From positions 248,001-312,000 of the forward strand of contig CAWUHX010000288.1 of NCBI GenBank assembly GCA_963922205.1: a stretch of DNA of 64,000 bases, in the 5' to 3' direction. A model generated the notes under the pieces. The model did not search any database, was not told the DNA's origin, and worked only from the letters and a program-made list of their open reading frames with translations. Within the stretch, counting starts at the first letter, position 1. Each line of letters opens with the position of its first letter. This document shows, one piece after another, positions 12,186 through 26,100 of the stretch. The translations under genes and the position numbers were made by a program. Source of the stretch: Romanomermis culicivorax (lineage: Eukaryota; Nematoda; Enoplea; Mermithida; Mermithidae).

Positions 12186-13440
12186 TTGAGGAAAAATCGG
12201 TTGAGGGTAAGGCCCAACTTGGTCGTTTTTGGCTTTTATCTCAGAGATCGGCTGGAGGTTGAACAGGATGTGTGTTTCCACGGTCGACCTCAATGCTCCC
12301 TAGGCATTCGACATACACGGCAAAAATTTTCCAGCAGAGAGGTTTCTCGAACTTTTTATCGAGAAGGCGGGGGTGGGATGACCGAAAAACGGAAAAAGCT
12401 TCACAGGCATATTTTTCATACTCACATTAGGCGAAATTGGAGCCATGTCACATTAAATGAAAAATTGGACAGTCAGTCACGTCGATGAGAAGAGACCCAT
12501 GCCGTATTGCTAGAGAATACGGCCATATCACTGTGAGTGACATGCTGTGACCCTGTTGGGTGGCTCGCTCGTTTCGTCTCGGGAACCTGACCCGGCTAGT
12601 ACTGGCTATAGGAAGGTTTATAAGGTACTATGGTGCTGTCCTGGGGTTCTGCTGTAGAGTAATGGACAACACCGCCAGGTCAGGGGTGGCAATCCCTGGT
12701 CCCATTTAGTATGAAAGATGGACAAGATCACTCGTAGAATGACGTGATATAGGGGACCCGATTGTAAACCTAAATCCCCTTTTTAGCCCTAACCCAAAAG
12801 GAACAAGGGCTCTTCTAACTGAGGGAAGACTCAAGGGACAACTGACTTAGGAAAGGGTTCCCCAAAATACACCCTCAACAACAATAATCCCCTGAGAAGA
12901 CTTACCTAGTCCTGTTTCTCAAATACGATTCGATGCAAGGGTGATGGGTCCCTGTGGACGTGGGTTTGGTTGGCGAACGGAGGGTGGTAACAATCCACTT
13001 GGTTCGGCACGGTGGGTTAGCTCGGGAGGTCAGAGGGCGATGCTCAAATGTTCCACAAATGGAAAGGCAGGGGTAACTAGGCGCTAAGGGGAGATGGGTA
13101 TGTTCCTGGATGAGAGTCGGGTGGTGGATGCAGTGGACAAGTAAACATATGCAAATTTATTGAAGTACTGTAGGGTGGCGGATGCAATACAATATAGCAA
13201 AAATATATGTAAATTCGACAACAATGAACACCGAGCTTAAGACAAAAGACAAAGTTGGAGAGCCCAAAAATGAGTACAAAACTAACGAAACAGGCCCTTT
13301 TAAGGACCTCGTAGGCCTACAGTATGGCCTGGGCGGAGCTTACGATGCCTCCGCTTACGACGCTTCTGAACTTCTGCAGTGGAAATCAGTGCAGAAGATG
13401 CCTATGGTCACATAGACATTTTCCAGTTCAAAAACGTTTA
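12186..13440. other. Anomalous GC-richer block, possible retroelement remnant
   Basis: This block is visibly less AT-rich than its surroundings and lacks the AAATTTT runs common elsewhere. It has short frames at 12186-12488 and 13182-13415 (+) that I do not recognise. Around 13125-13230 a unit of about 50 bp beginning GGTGGATGCA/GGCGGATGCA occurs twice. A near-perfect hairpin GTTTAGCATTGGGG / CCCCATGCTAAAC follows at 13439-13477. It could be an LTR or the flank of a foreign element; no reverse transcriptase motif is visible. Confidence 0.3.
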
Positions 13441-13880
13441 GCATTGGGGACGAGTTACATCCCCATGCTAAACATATGAATGTCTTTTAATGAAAACTTC
13501 CAAACTAGTTGTTTTGTATTGCAAAACGTCGCTAGTTTTTACTGATAAGAGGTGCACATAATGCTCCAATAATGTCCATTAGCTCGTAGGGCTTATCTGG
13601 TGGAAATTCTGATTAAAGGGGGTCACACAGAAAAACAACAAAACACAACAAAATGACACAACGAAATAAAAGTAAGTAACTGTCAAACAAAAAGTGGCGA
13701 AAAACATAAAGTATCAACATGATGTAAATCACGTGACGTTGGGCAAAATTGATCGGCAAGTGACAATATCAAATATGCATAAAAATCAAAAAATTGTCTT
13801 CGAAAAAGTTCAGGGGGTATTTGATGATATTTTTCGGGCCAGGTGAGATATCCAGGTGTCCAGGGTCTCAGGTAGGAGGG

Positions 13881-14285
13881 TTAACCCTCTACCCCATGGT
13901 GGGCAAGTTTCAAGCCAAGAATAGGACTTGCAGGCGAGAAGACAAAGATCAGAAAACTTACATAAAAAACTGAGACGATAGGTAAAGATTTTCTTACAAA
14001 CTTTAAAAAACTCACTCTTTCAATCCCCTCTTTCAAAACGTAAAACATATTCCTAAAATAATGTTGTGGGCGGGGGATGTAAAAATGGACAATAAAAGGA
14101 TAGAACCAAAAAGTGACCAAAGGAGACGCCACTAATAACAACAAAAATCTATCACAATTCATCCAAATTCGTGCTACAATAAATCGTTGGAGTCTCCATG
14201 CCCAATTTAGTATAAGGACATGCCCACCGACTGGTTGAAAAATGTAACATGTTAACAACAGTGCGAAAGTGACAAAATAGTACAA
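13881..14285 (-). other. Hydrophobic reading frame of unknown status
   Basis: A 134-codon minus frame has several hydrophobic stretches, but its upstream end opens at a TTG rather than an ATG. No family is recognised. With the neighbouring block it may belong to a decayed retroelement; it could also be chance. Confidence 0.2.
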
Positions 14286-17156
14286 ACTCTACAACATGGT
14301 GGGAGGAAATCTTCAGTGGGTCTGTTTAGCGCTCCTGGACGAGAAATTTTCATCATTCATTACAGCAATGAGTGTGCTTTTTCGTATTGTACTTACTATG
14401 GTATCCTTGCATCGATAAAGTGAATGAACTACCTTTAAAACAATGGAAGAGCAGGACCGGAATTCGTACAGGTGAGTTGCAGCTCAGCTCACGGGCTGCT
14501 GTTTAACTTTCTCGACATGTTTTTTGTGAGTAAAGCTGCAGCAACTTTTTCATCCAGAAATGTTTTTAAGGTGCTCTGTAGTGTACATTTTACTTGTTTT
14601 TTCACTGATTTTCCAGTACATAATATGTGTTATTTGTTTGTGAATTGTCCGAAAAAAGCTTGTCCAAAAGTCAACAATAAAACGATAGTTTCTGGTGGAA
14701 TAGACGTAAGAAACAGAAAGTTCCAATTCAGGAAAGATTTGAAACTTTTCGATATCAAAAAATATCTGTATCTGAAGTCTGTTTTTTATGAAATGCTTCT
14801 AAAATGAAAAATGTCACAAATATGCAGCGCCTTGAAAGTCTTCTACATGAACCTTTAACTGTATAATTTTTTACTCTAAAAATTGTTAGGCTGCTGTGCA
14901 TCGTGTTGGATGATGAAACTGGCCTTTGGGTTTATACAAAGGAAGTTGCAGCAGTTCAACTACGGGCTAACAAAACACAAGCACTCCAAAACTCTCTCTG
15001 GATGCACAGATAGCACACCAGGAAACTCTTTAAGTCTCAGGCAGAACAACAGGACTTCTGACAAAGAAGTTCCTGCCCTGGTTTCCAGCATCCTAAGCTT
15101 TATAGAACTTCCCCTATGCTCACAAAAAATGCAAGTTACCGTCTTGAGCTTGTGTTGGGTATCCAATATGACGAGCCCAAAGGCAATGGGGCGATGCATC
15201 GAAATCAAAAACACAATGAAAAATAACCAAAAATATAGGTGGCAACATACATCTGCGTAAATATTCAACTTCTGCCACTTTTCGCTGCATCCACCGCCTG
15301 CACACCGATGCCAGAAGTCGAACACGTGCACCTACAGTAACACCAACATTCCTAGGCAATCCTGCTCCTTACAAGGTCCTTTAGGTGATGGCAACTTTGA
15401 CCAAACCATTTGACAGAGCACTCCCTTTGGTGGTCTCGAATGTAGTTCCGCCTTGGCTTTCATGTTGATCTGTGCAGGAATCCGAGGCATCACCATTCCT
15501 CTTCTCCTATGATTTTGATTTTTCTAGCATAGGGGTTGGGCTGGGGTAGTTGTGACCACCCTCAACAAATATTCTAAATATAAGTCGAGTTTTGCCTCAA
15601 ATTTTCAGTTTCGTATGACATACGGCATGGCAAAAAGTGCTGAAAATATATAATAGTATACATGCTTTTCAGATTCATTATTCGGAAAAATTTTGATAAA
15701 AAAGACTATAATATTATGACTTTATTTCGATTTTTTTCTAAGTTCTTCAGGATTTTGATAATGGGGGTAACGTCAACAGCAAAAACTGTAACCAAACTTC
15801 AACCATCCGTAAATCCCTCGCAAACGAAGATATGCATTTCGTACCAAATTATGTTTTTGAATAGGTCTCAATTCGTTGGATAGTACCCAATCTGAAAAAA
15901 TATCTGTTCATTTCCAAAAATTAACCATTTTGGAACACCTATTCTGGGCGAGGTCATACCTCCCATAAGTCCCCCGTGATGCAACGTATGATCAAGATAG
16001 ATTTTTTCACATCATAAGAATATTTGACACCTGAGTCAAAATAATTAAATTTTATTTTGGAAATTCGTTATACTACATTTTGACTTTTTGAATTCGATTG
16101 TCTTTTCTTGACGTTTGAGTTATAGGATTAAGCAACAAAATTAGAATGTTTTTCAAGTCCATTGTTTTTATGAAAATAATTCTTCACTAACCAAATTTCA
16201 ATTCGCTTGAAATGGATTCAAATATGAATGGTAATTTGACCAGAGACAATGTTCTGAAACATGAATTTTAAACCTGCATCAAATCTTGCCATGATTCGAA
16301 AAATTTTCGAAATTCCGACGGGAGAACGAAAAATATTAACTTGATTTTCGAATCTAGTCCGTCTGTTGTAAATTAATTTTTAGGTACTAACTTGCAAGTT
16401 TCTTCTGTGCAGATCTGTTAAAGTTCCCTGTGAAACATTTCATGTTAAGTAATTCATGATTGGATCATTGAATTTTTTAACACTAGCTGAATTTGACTAT
16501 TTTTGATTATTTATCAAAAGTTCCCGATAAAAAATGAATTTTTCGCTCATTGATTCCAAAAAATGGGCAGCCACCTTGTAAAACGCCCATTTTTCTCGAA
16601 CATGGTATTTAAATGGCGAAAAATACCTAAAAAGTCCATCTCGGCCAACAACTGTGTTGTGTGCATGTGTGTGTGTGTCACACATTTTTCTGCTCGGATG
16701 TGACCCACATTTTGACATAGAAATTTTACGCAAGACCACTACTACTGAATACACAGCATGACTTTCTCATGTGCAGTCAGTTAGTTATGAACGTCATATT
16801 TTAAAACGTCGCTTGCCCATTTTTTAGCCTTCGGGGTTTATTCCCGAAATGTGTGCCGTGGTAAAGGTCGTGGTCCCGCGCGCCACACCGTTACAGTGCC
16901 CATTTCCAAATTTCTACAGTAAAATTTGCTCGTGTGTGCGTCGCGCGCTGTAATAACGGTTAATGTCAACGACCATCGCAAAAATTGGGTTAGAGAAAGT
17001 TTCAACGACTTTCTAGGTCTTCTTTTCTATTTTTCATCATTTCCCCGTTTTAGCGATTATAATTGTGAAAAATAATAACCACATAAGACGGTCTTCTGAT
17101 TCCGTTTTGTTTTTTTTTCATTTTGTGCTCCACTACTGTCGATACAGTAGGAAATT
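14286..17156. other. Intergenic stretch upstream of the NOAH-type gene
   Basis: 14773-14900 holds part of the repeat family whose end reads GTCTGTTTTTTATGAAATGC. 14890-15010 has a weakly protein-like frame (LLCIVLDDETGLWVYTKEV) that soon meets stops; I do not recognise it. A TG microsatellite lies near 16660-16680. GC-rich inverted patches at 16864-16965 (GCGCGC with CCGTTACAG) flank about 40 bp. No gene is supported. Confidence 0.4.
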
Positions 17157-20100
17157 ATGATAATCAGGTTTATATTCGGATACGTCGTATTGATAGCTTT
17201 GTGGAGGACGAATAGGGGGCAAGATACACCGGCCGGACCGCCTCCGACAGCCATAGTTTTGCGTGAGTTGCGAAAATTTGTGCGGAAAGGAATTTCAGAA
17301 ATTTTCGACTGGAAAATTCCAATACTGTGAAAAGAAGACGCAGTTATTCGCATTTTACTTGAGTTCCTGACTGTAGATAAACAAAATTGATCTTGATTTT
17401 GATAATGTTCATCAATCAACCGCAACTTAGTTTTTTAACAACAGATATACTGATTATATTTTTCATCCAAACACTTCTTCTTGCCGCTTTCGCAGAACCA
17501 CTCTTATTTGCACTGCACTTTGATTGCTGATGCAGACATAAAATGGTCATGATCTTCACCAAAAGAATTTTTGGCACTTTTTTCAAGTTTTTGATAAGGG
17601 ATCGCAACTGCATCATTGACTACTTAGAATCCACCACAATACACCATGACATTCACAAAACACTTTTTTGAACTGCATTATATTCTGGCAACAGACCACG
17701 CAACACACTCTCGCATTCCTGAATCAACTTCCTACATTCTACCCTGGCTTCAGTAACAGATGGTCATTGACATGACTTTAACAGGAGCTATCCTTTGTAT
17801 TTCACTTTGTTCTTTGCAACTACGAGTTTTCATAGCGCCGAAATTTTTTACATGGTTTTTAACACCCAATAAACAGATCGCTTTTAAAGAACCACATTTT
17901 GATCCAACAGACCATAAGTTTCGTTGAATTCTGTATTCTGATTCGGTCATGACTACGACGACATTCTCCTTGGGTTTGCATTTCGTTTCATGACACGAGT
18001 GTCTAATAGCAGATATGCACTCAATTTTTTAATCCCTGAACTAATGAACCACAAGTAACATTAGTCCATGAGGACAACGTCCAGAGTTCGATAAATTTGT
18101 TAACACTACTTGATTTCAGAAGGACATTTCTTTAAACTGCTTCTGTTTTTTTGCAGCAGATCCCAACACCAAGTCTTCTGTGCATTATTTTTGGTTCCTG
18201 ATGAAAGACCACTACGATAAATTTCAAGGTACCTCAACTATACCTCGAATGTCCACACAATCATGAATCTCTAAGCCTTTTTTGCACTGTTACTGAAGTC
18301 TTTAAAGAAATCTATGATTTTTACACCACATTCTTCGACCTGTAACCATAGGTTTTGACCATAGGTCAAATCTGTCATGACTTCAGAAGATAGGAATGAT
18401 GACATTTTACAGAACCATTATTTTGCACTCATCATTAATCTTTGATGACAGATGACAATGGATCTTGATGTCCATCGAGCTTTCTGCACATTAGTTTTGG
18501 TTTTTGACAACAAAAATTAACAAAAAGGTTCACAGAACTTACTCTCTTTGTTGATTTATGCACCATGAACTATCAAAGAATCACTCTTTTGCACTTATAG
18601 GCTATATAGACTACAAATTGTGGATTTCTCCAAAACCACCGCTTCTCTTAACTTTACTGTATTTTCTTACAGTAAACCAAAACAGATCTTTTATTCAATT
18701 TCCAATCTTTGACGGCAAATTTTTATTTTCTTACTGTAGCATCTACGCCCGATTGCCAAGCGCCGCAAACCGCGCTGCTCATTTTGTCCATGCAGAAAAA
18801 AGGCGCCGGTGGGGGTCAAGCGTTGAACGGCGTATCGCTAAGCGATTGCGCTTCGAAATGCAAAGGATCGGTAAGGTTTCGAAAATACTTCCTTTGAATA
18901 TGGAACTATTTGACTTTTTTTGATCTTTTTTATTCGATGAAAATATGACTGACTTTTTTATTGGTATTGTCTTTCCAGCCTGGTCAACCTACAAATTGCG
19001 CCGGATTTGATTATAATTCAGGTTCAAAAACGTGCAATATTTACGCTAATGTGGATCAAAACGCCTTGCAAAGCGACCCGGGCACGGATTTTTACCAAAA
19101 AAGTTGTGTTCAAAGTGAGTTAAAGATTTCAGATCGGGTGGGTCGTGGGTAGATGTCAGATCAAACCTCGACATTTTATAATTGTATCAAAATTAGAGGA
19201 ACATTATTTGAAATCGAATTTTTGGATAGATCTCGTGATCTATCGTCTAATGCAAGTTTAATCAGCTTGGCAACATAAATTGTCATATCAAGTGCTTATA
19301 TATGGATAGCTAATTCTACTCCATTTATCTTGAAATGATCGATGCAGCGATCCCATGAAAGAAGGTTCAATATCGAAAAAAATACAAAGCTTATTACTGT
19401 AAATGAAGAAATAATTTTTTCGTCAATAAGCGGCAAATAGTACAGCCGAACATTTTTCGATAATCTGGTTAAGCGCTCAAATTTATCGAGTAGCTGGTAC
19501 CGACGCAGTTCTGTCCAAATCGACAATGCACAAGCACGGTGTTTTCTCGATGATTTTGGCCTTTCCCATTCTCATAGAGAAATTGAGCGTTTTTCTACAG
19601 TATAACGTTTTCTATGAGGCGAAAATCGCTAATCAACGTGTACCTACTTTTTTTGTTTTCGCTGCATCTATCATTTCAGGTTAAATGCACTATAGTAACC
19701 ACGAAAATCATTCACGTGAATAATACTGCTGATTTTTTTCTCACTGAGATAGAGTCTTAACATATTCAGATCAGATTAGAATTTTTCTTACACCACAATG
19801 TCGAGGAAGAATTTGCAGGCATTTGTAAAAATATTATCAAAGTCTTGTTTCAAGAACCTCACATCCGTAAAATGCGCCGAGGCTTCTGTATGACACTTTT
19901 TGTAGATGATGCATATTTCCTCCAAAATCTATAGCCTTCTCGATAGACCAATTTTCGTTTTTTCTACCCAAAACTCATTTTCGAGGTCAATAAGCGTGGA
20001 AAATGTTCTCTTGTACTCAAAAGAGCTTTTTTCGCTTTTTATGTCGTCATTTGACCTAAAAACTTTCACGAATCATTACGTAATCGAAATGGCGAAAAAT

Positions 20101-23100
20101 AACTACCGTTTCGCATGTTCATCGCGCACAAAATACCTTTCATTGACCCATTTAAAAAATTTGGGTCTTAAACTTACTATAGGCGACAACATTTGCGAAT
20201 CACCCATGCAATTCGAAATGACGCCTCAAAAAGTGTTGGTCGGTTTCGCCAGGCAAGTGGTTCCGTCGCCGACGATCGCCGATTGTATGAAAGTAAAAAA
20301 AGAAACAAAACAAAAAAAAGTAAAACAAACAACGACAACAATTTTTTCAGCAATGCTTAGATTCTTACACAAATTTTGGATTCGAATGCCAGTCGGCCAT
20401 GTACTATCCCGCGGATCAATCTTGCATTTTGAATACGGAAAGCCGCTATAAACGACCAGACCTTTTTACGGACGAAACTAAAGATCAAATGACCTACTTC
20501 GATAATAATTGCGCAGGAGGTAATTAGGAGTTTTTGACGTGAATTAGCATCTTTCCCATGCAAATTTTTTCAGCTACTTGCGCCGCTTCTTACGTTGTAC
20601 AGTATACCAAAACGGCCGATATTATACCCCAAAATTTGGACGGTATCAAAGTTCAAAGTTCTACTTTGTCTAATTGTCAAGCTTTATGCACTGATAATAT
20701 TGGCAAGCCGGTATGGGATCATACATTCATTAGTTTTCTGTAGACGCTTTCTGATTTCTGCTAATTTGTGCTCAAAAATATTGTCTTAAATTAGGTTATT
20801 CGCTTTCTGAAGTTCAGGTCTTTCCTTGGAGATAAAGAGTAGTTCGGGGACTAGTTAGATTTTCTCCTCGGGTAAACCTCGGGTATAGTGTAACAGTTCT
20901 CGCCCAAACCTGGCCACAACAAACACAAACTATAATTAACGGGCCCTCACAGTGCGGACATCGTAGACTCAAAGGAAAATGGATACCCATTGGAATTAAA
21001 GATGTAGAAGAGTCCTTGAGACGTCTGTCTTCTACCTGACGTCTGCAAGAGACTACGCCTGGGCCTAGAGCCCTTTATGTACCTACAGTACATCGACGCA
21101 GTATGCAAATAAAATATATAACGCAGCAATAAGAAAGCGGGGATGAAGTTTATTGACAAGCGCCGGCATAAATACAGTAAAAATATAACCAAGAATAAGA
21201 ATGATCTCCATAATAATTTTCTTCTTTCTTTGGTGCTCCATTGCTATGCGAATTTGTCTGATCGTTGATTTGCATGTCAGCTTCCCAAATTGCGAAATGG
21301 GCAGCAACAGGGTTCCCATATCCAGCGCTTCCAAAAACGTTCAAACATCAAAATTTATTGTTATGAGACATCAACTCAAAATCATCTTCTTGAAAAACTT
21401 TCAGAATAGTTGAATTTTGTAAAAAATTTTTCTAAAATACTATTATGATTGCGGATTTCATAATCTTTCTTTTCGATTGTTCAAATACATTGTTATTCCA
21501 GGCTTCTGAATATTAACAACATTTTTAGACGCCTAATAGTCTACTGTACCTTTGAAGGCTTCAAATGTGATCTTTGGCATTAGAAATATCAAATTTTGCA
21601 GATTCATCATTGCTTTTAGAAGCCTCTAAGAGTGTTATGAAATGAGTGTATTTGTGACTTTAGCAAATAGAAATAGTTGAAAAACTACAGTATTTTAGTT
21701 TCTTCGGCATAAGTGTTCATCGTAGCTCTTCCTTTCGAACTAATTGACTCATAGATTTTTTGTAAACTTCCACATTTCCATAGATTGTCTACAAAAGTAT
21801 ATTTGTCTTACTGTTATTTACTGTGATTTCAGGGTGGATCAGGCGTCAACTGCAAAGCTTTCACCTTTTCTAATGGCGACAAAACCTGCACGTTGTACAA
21901 CGACAGAATCGTACCACTAGGCAGGGCCAATTTCACCGATGGCGCCGGGACAGACTACTTCGAAAAGGGCTGTTACAAAGGTAACAGTGTGACCAAAGTT
22001 CAGGGTCTTACTTACATTTGAGGTAGCTCAATCAAAAATCAAAATCTGAGATAAAATTAAAATGGTTAGATAGAACTCGACAAGATCTGTCGATTGATAC
22101 CTATTTCGCTATGTTAAACTCTCAAAAATTTAAGCGCAAGAAACCTGCCGCAACATCCCTGCATTCACCCGAGTGCCTCAAAAAGTTCTCGTCGGTTTCG
22201 CCGCCTTCGTCCTCGACGGAGTTCCATCGGTGTCCCAATGCTTAGACGCTTGCTTAAAGTAGAAACTTCCATTTTTGTTAAATTTTTCAAAACTTTCCCT
22301 TTCTACCACAAAATAGGCCGCCGGACAGCATCGCGTCCCAAAACCCGTCTTTCAAATGCATGTCGGCCATGTACTACTACAACGAGCAAGAATGTATTTT
22401 GAATACGGAAACTCGGCAAACGAAACCGGATTTGATGCAAAACGAATTGCTGAAGGAAGATTATTTCGACATCATGTGCTTGGGCGGTCAAGAAATGTGC
22501 CCCGAAGGCACCCAATTGACCAGCATACGGTTCAAAGATAGTAAAGTGGTGCCTGTCAATCAGACCAACGTTTTGAAGCAGGCTGGAGGGTCGCCGCAAG
22601 ACTGCCTGAAACAGTAAGATCTAATAGCAAAAATAATCCATGACCAGGTTTTGCAAAGAACTGGTCAAACGATTTTCGATTTCACTGCTTCACTGCTAAA
22701 CATTACCATGAATGTCTGCTTTTTATAAATGCTTCTAAGAAAAGACACTATAGAATTTTTTACTCAAAAAATTTACAGCTACTGAAAATTCTGAAAATGT
22801 AGGATAGCATGCTTTCCAGAATCATTATTTGGAAGCATTTCGAAATAACAGTGACGATACATCGTCTTTTGAGACAATAGACATGAAACTCAGAGCTGAT
22901 GTTTCGTGTTGCTCTACAAATTCACAACCCTTGGATTTATATGAAGTAGAATTTGAAAATATTATTTACTTCACAATTCTGATTCTTTTGTACTTACAAA
23001 TTTTATTCAAATCCACGGATACATTCACGTTATCAGATTGATCCACATTCCATACAGGAATTCGAATTCCCAGATTCGGCTCACATTCAAATATTATTCT

Positions 23101-26100
23101 TCTGGATACACAAATTTATTTATTATCGCAGATTCTTCCCATTCTGATTCACAGGCTCATTTATATTTACTGATTCATTCACATTCAGATCCAAAAATTG
23201 ATTTGCATTGCGAGACTTATTCAAATTCGGACATTCGTTCATATTCAAAATCACAAACTCATTCAGATAAATTCATTCATACCCAGATTCACAGATAGAT
23301 TCGCATTCATATTCACAAATTAACATTTTCGAATATTAGTATTTATTTACAAGATATAGTCACAGAATGATAGAAATGATAGTTCATTTTCATCAAAAGT
23401 ACTATATATACTATACTATAGCCTATTTATTCAAAAATGCTGGTAAAAGGAAAAATTACAAAAATAAGTACCGCTCTAAAAATCATTTACACAAAGCTTT
23501 TACTGTAGGATCTTTTACTCAAAAAATTGTGAGGGTTAGTTGAGTATGCTCACAAATCTCAAGTCTTGTGCGATATATGGCTCGGGAGGAAATAGCAAAA
23601 ACATGAAATAGTACTTGCTTTCAACTCTTAAATTTACAAGCATTTCAAGAAAAACAGACTATATTTATGTAAATAAAAAACCCTATCTTCTTTAGATGTT
23701 ACGAATTGGCCCCACAAAAATGCCGTTCGTTCAACTACGCCGGGAATCAATGCGACTTGTTGATGGTCAACACAGATTCTGAAGGAGTGACGCCGACTCC
23801 TGGCACAGATTTCTACCAGTTGATTTGCTTACCAGGTATATTTGTGCGTATGTGTGAATTTCATGGTTTAAAAATCCACGAATTTTATCATTTTTGAATC
23901 AAAAAAGATGATTCAAGAGTTCGTTAATGGCTCAGTCGGTCAACTATCATACTGTTGTTTTTTTGCACACCAGATTACATTAGTTCTACATGATTCATCA
24001 GCTGTATGTTTCATATATTATTTTTGATGGAAATTATAGCTCCAGAAAAATGTGGATTTGACATCATGCCTATGTGCATTCAGTCCTGTGCATATTGTGC
24101 GACACTAAAATAGTGGAAATTTGAGAATCAGAATTCTACTGTTAGGTCGCATGGTCAACAAGGTCAAAATCCATAGTGCACATGAAATGTTACATTCAGC
24201 GAATGATTCTCACATTGATACTTTTTCACTCTTAAACATTTTCAGTTGATAGCCTGGGCGATTGCGCCAGCACGAATCCGGCCATCTTCGACGCCCAATA
24301 CCGTAAGAAAGCTGGCGGTGCCGCTCCTAGCGGTGGTCAACCATCGGGGACTCGGCGGAGAAAAGCTCGTCAGGCGGATGGCGGATCTGGAGCCGGAGGA
24401 GGAGGAGGAGGAGTTAGCCCCAAGAAGACATTGGGCGATCAGACCACAATTTCGTTGCCGGAATGTTTAGCAGCTTGTTTCAAAGAGTCTAGTTTCGGGT
24501 GAGAGCTACAAGCAGAAGTAGTGCCATTTTGTCACCTTTGAACATTTGATCCACAAGTACAATTTAGATGAGAAGATGATTCATTCAAAATATTATGTTG
24601 CAGCTGTCAAGGCGTCAATTACAATATCCAAAATGGTCTATGCGAACTTTTCGACACTAAACCCAGCCTATCTGACAATCCTGACGTGGATTTCTACGCC
24701 AACAATTGCGCTGGCGGTGGCACACCTGGAGTCGTGACCACTTGCAACTTTGACGGCATGAAAGTTACAGTAAGATTTTCGGATAAAGATTTTCGAAAAT
24801 TTTTGTCACGTAATCGATACTGTAGGTAACCAGAGATCAGTCGTTCACTGGCGCTGTTTTCGCCAAGATGAAATATGATACCTGCCGTACAGAAGTCAAG
24901 GATTCCAGTTCTGCTATGCTACAGTTGGGTAAGAATACTGTGGATCGGATTTCGTTTTTAGAATCAATGAAAAGGTACTTTTGAACACCAAAGATTTAGG
25001 CTTAGAAAATTCAATTTTAATTTTAATAATTTTTAATGATTAATTTTTTATATTTTGAAATGAACAAAATGTTTTCCGTGTGTCATGCTCACCATTATCT
25101 CAAGAAAAATTTTCTACAGAAAACCCAAAAAACCAACTTTTTCTCTACTCGCAGGCTTCCCCAACGAAAACCAAGGTGGTGGCCAACGCCGCGGCTATCA
25201 ACGACCCCAAACTGGAGGTGCTTATGGTGGCAACGGGGGCCAACAGTCCTCCAGTTACGGTCAGGCGGCGCAATCGTCCGGAGGTTACGGTGGCCGCAAA
25301 AAACGCCAGGGCGGCTACGGACCAGCGCCAGCATCCACCGGTGGTTCGTCATCCTACCCGGCTCCTGGTCCACAACCGCCACCACCTGCCCCTGGTTATG
25401 GTGGCAGTAGTGTCCAGCAAAAACCACCGGCCAAGGTTGCTGGCAAAATTTTCCAATCACCGACTCTACCACCGAAGGATTGCGGCATTGTGGATTTTGT
25501 AAGTATTACAATTTATTTCAATAAGGATTCATCGTCGGCTGTTTTTGGCCTTACAATCGCATAAAAATGTGAAACACCTTTATTAGAATAACACAATATA
25601 GCACACAATAATTCAGTGGTGAGCAACGTTTTGGTAGGGTACCTACTACCGGTCTATTCCCAAGTGAGCGATTCCCAAGTGAGCGATTCTCAAGTAAGCG
25701 ATTCTCAAGTGAGTGATTCCCAGAAAGAGCGAATTTCCAATTGAGCGATTCCCAAGTGAGCTAATTCCCAAGTGAGCGAATTCCCAAATTGAGCGAATTT
25801 TCATGTGAGCGATTCCCAAGTGAGCAAATTCCCAAGTAAGCGAATTCCCAATTGAGCGATTCCCATGTGAGCGAATTCTCAAGTGAGCGAATTTCCAATT
25901 GAGCGATTCCGATGTAAGCGATTCCCAAGTGAGCTAATTCCCAAGTGAGCGAATTCCCAAATTGAGCGAATTTTCATGTGAGCGATTCCCAAGTGAGCAA
26001 ATTCCCAAGTAAGCGAATTCCCAATTGAGCGATTCCCATGTGAGCGAATTCTCAAGTGAGCGAATTTCCAATTAAGCGATTCCCATGTGAGCAATTCCCA

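Noticed and set aside
12990..13060. tRNA-like A box (GGTTAGCTCGGGAGG)
   Set aside because: No B box at the right distance and no cloverleaf can be formed.
14442..14470. Short ATG exon ending at GTGAGT (MEEQDRNSY) as a NOAH first exon
   Set aside because: It leaves two bases over, which does not fit the phase of the 18740 exon, and has no signal peptide; 17157-17262 fits both.
14883..15331. Overlapping 120-codon frames on both strands
   Set aside because: Unrelated to any family I know, no splice context; only a faint protein-like run near 14890 that soon hits stops.
17057..17425. 122-codon minus frame opposite NOAH exon 1
   Set aside because: It is the antisense shadow of the exon and its flanks.
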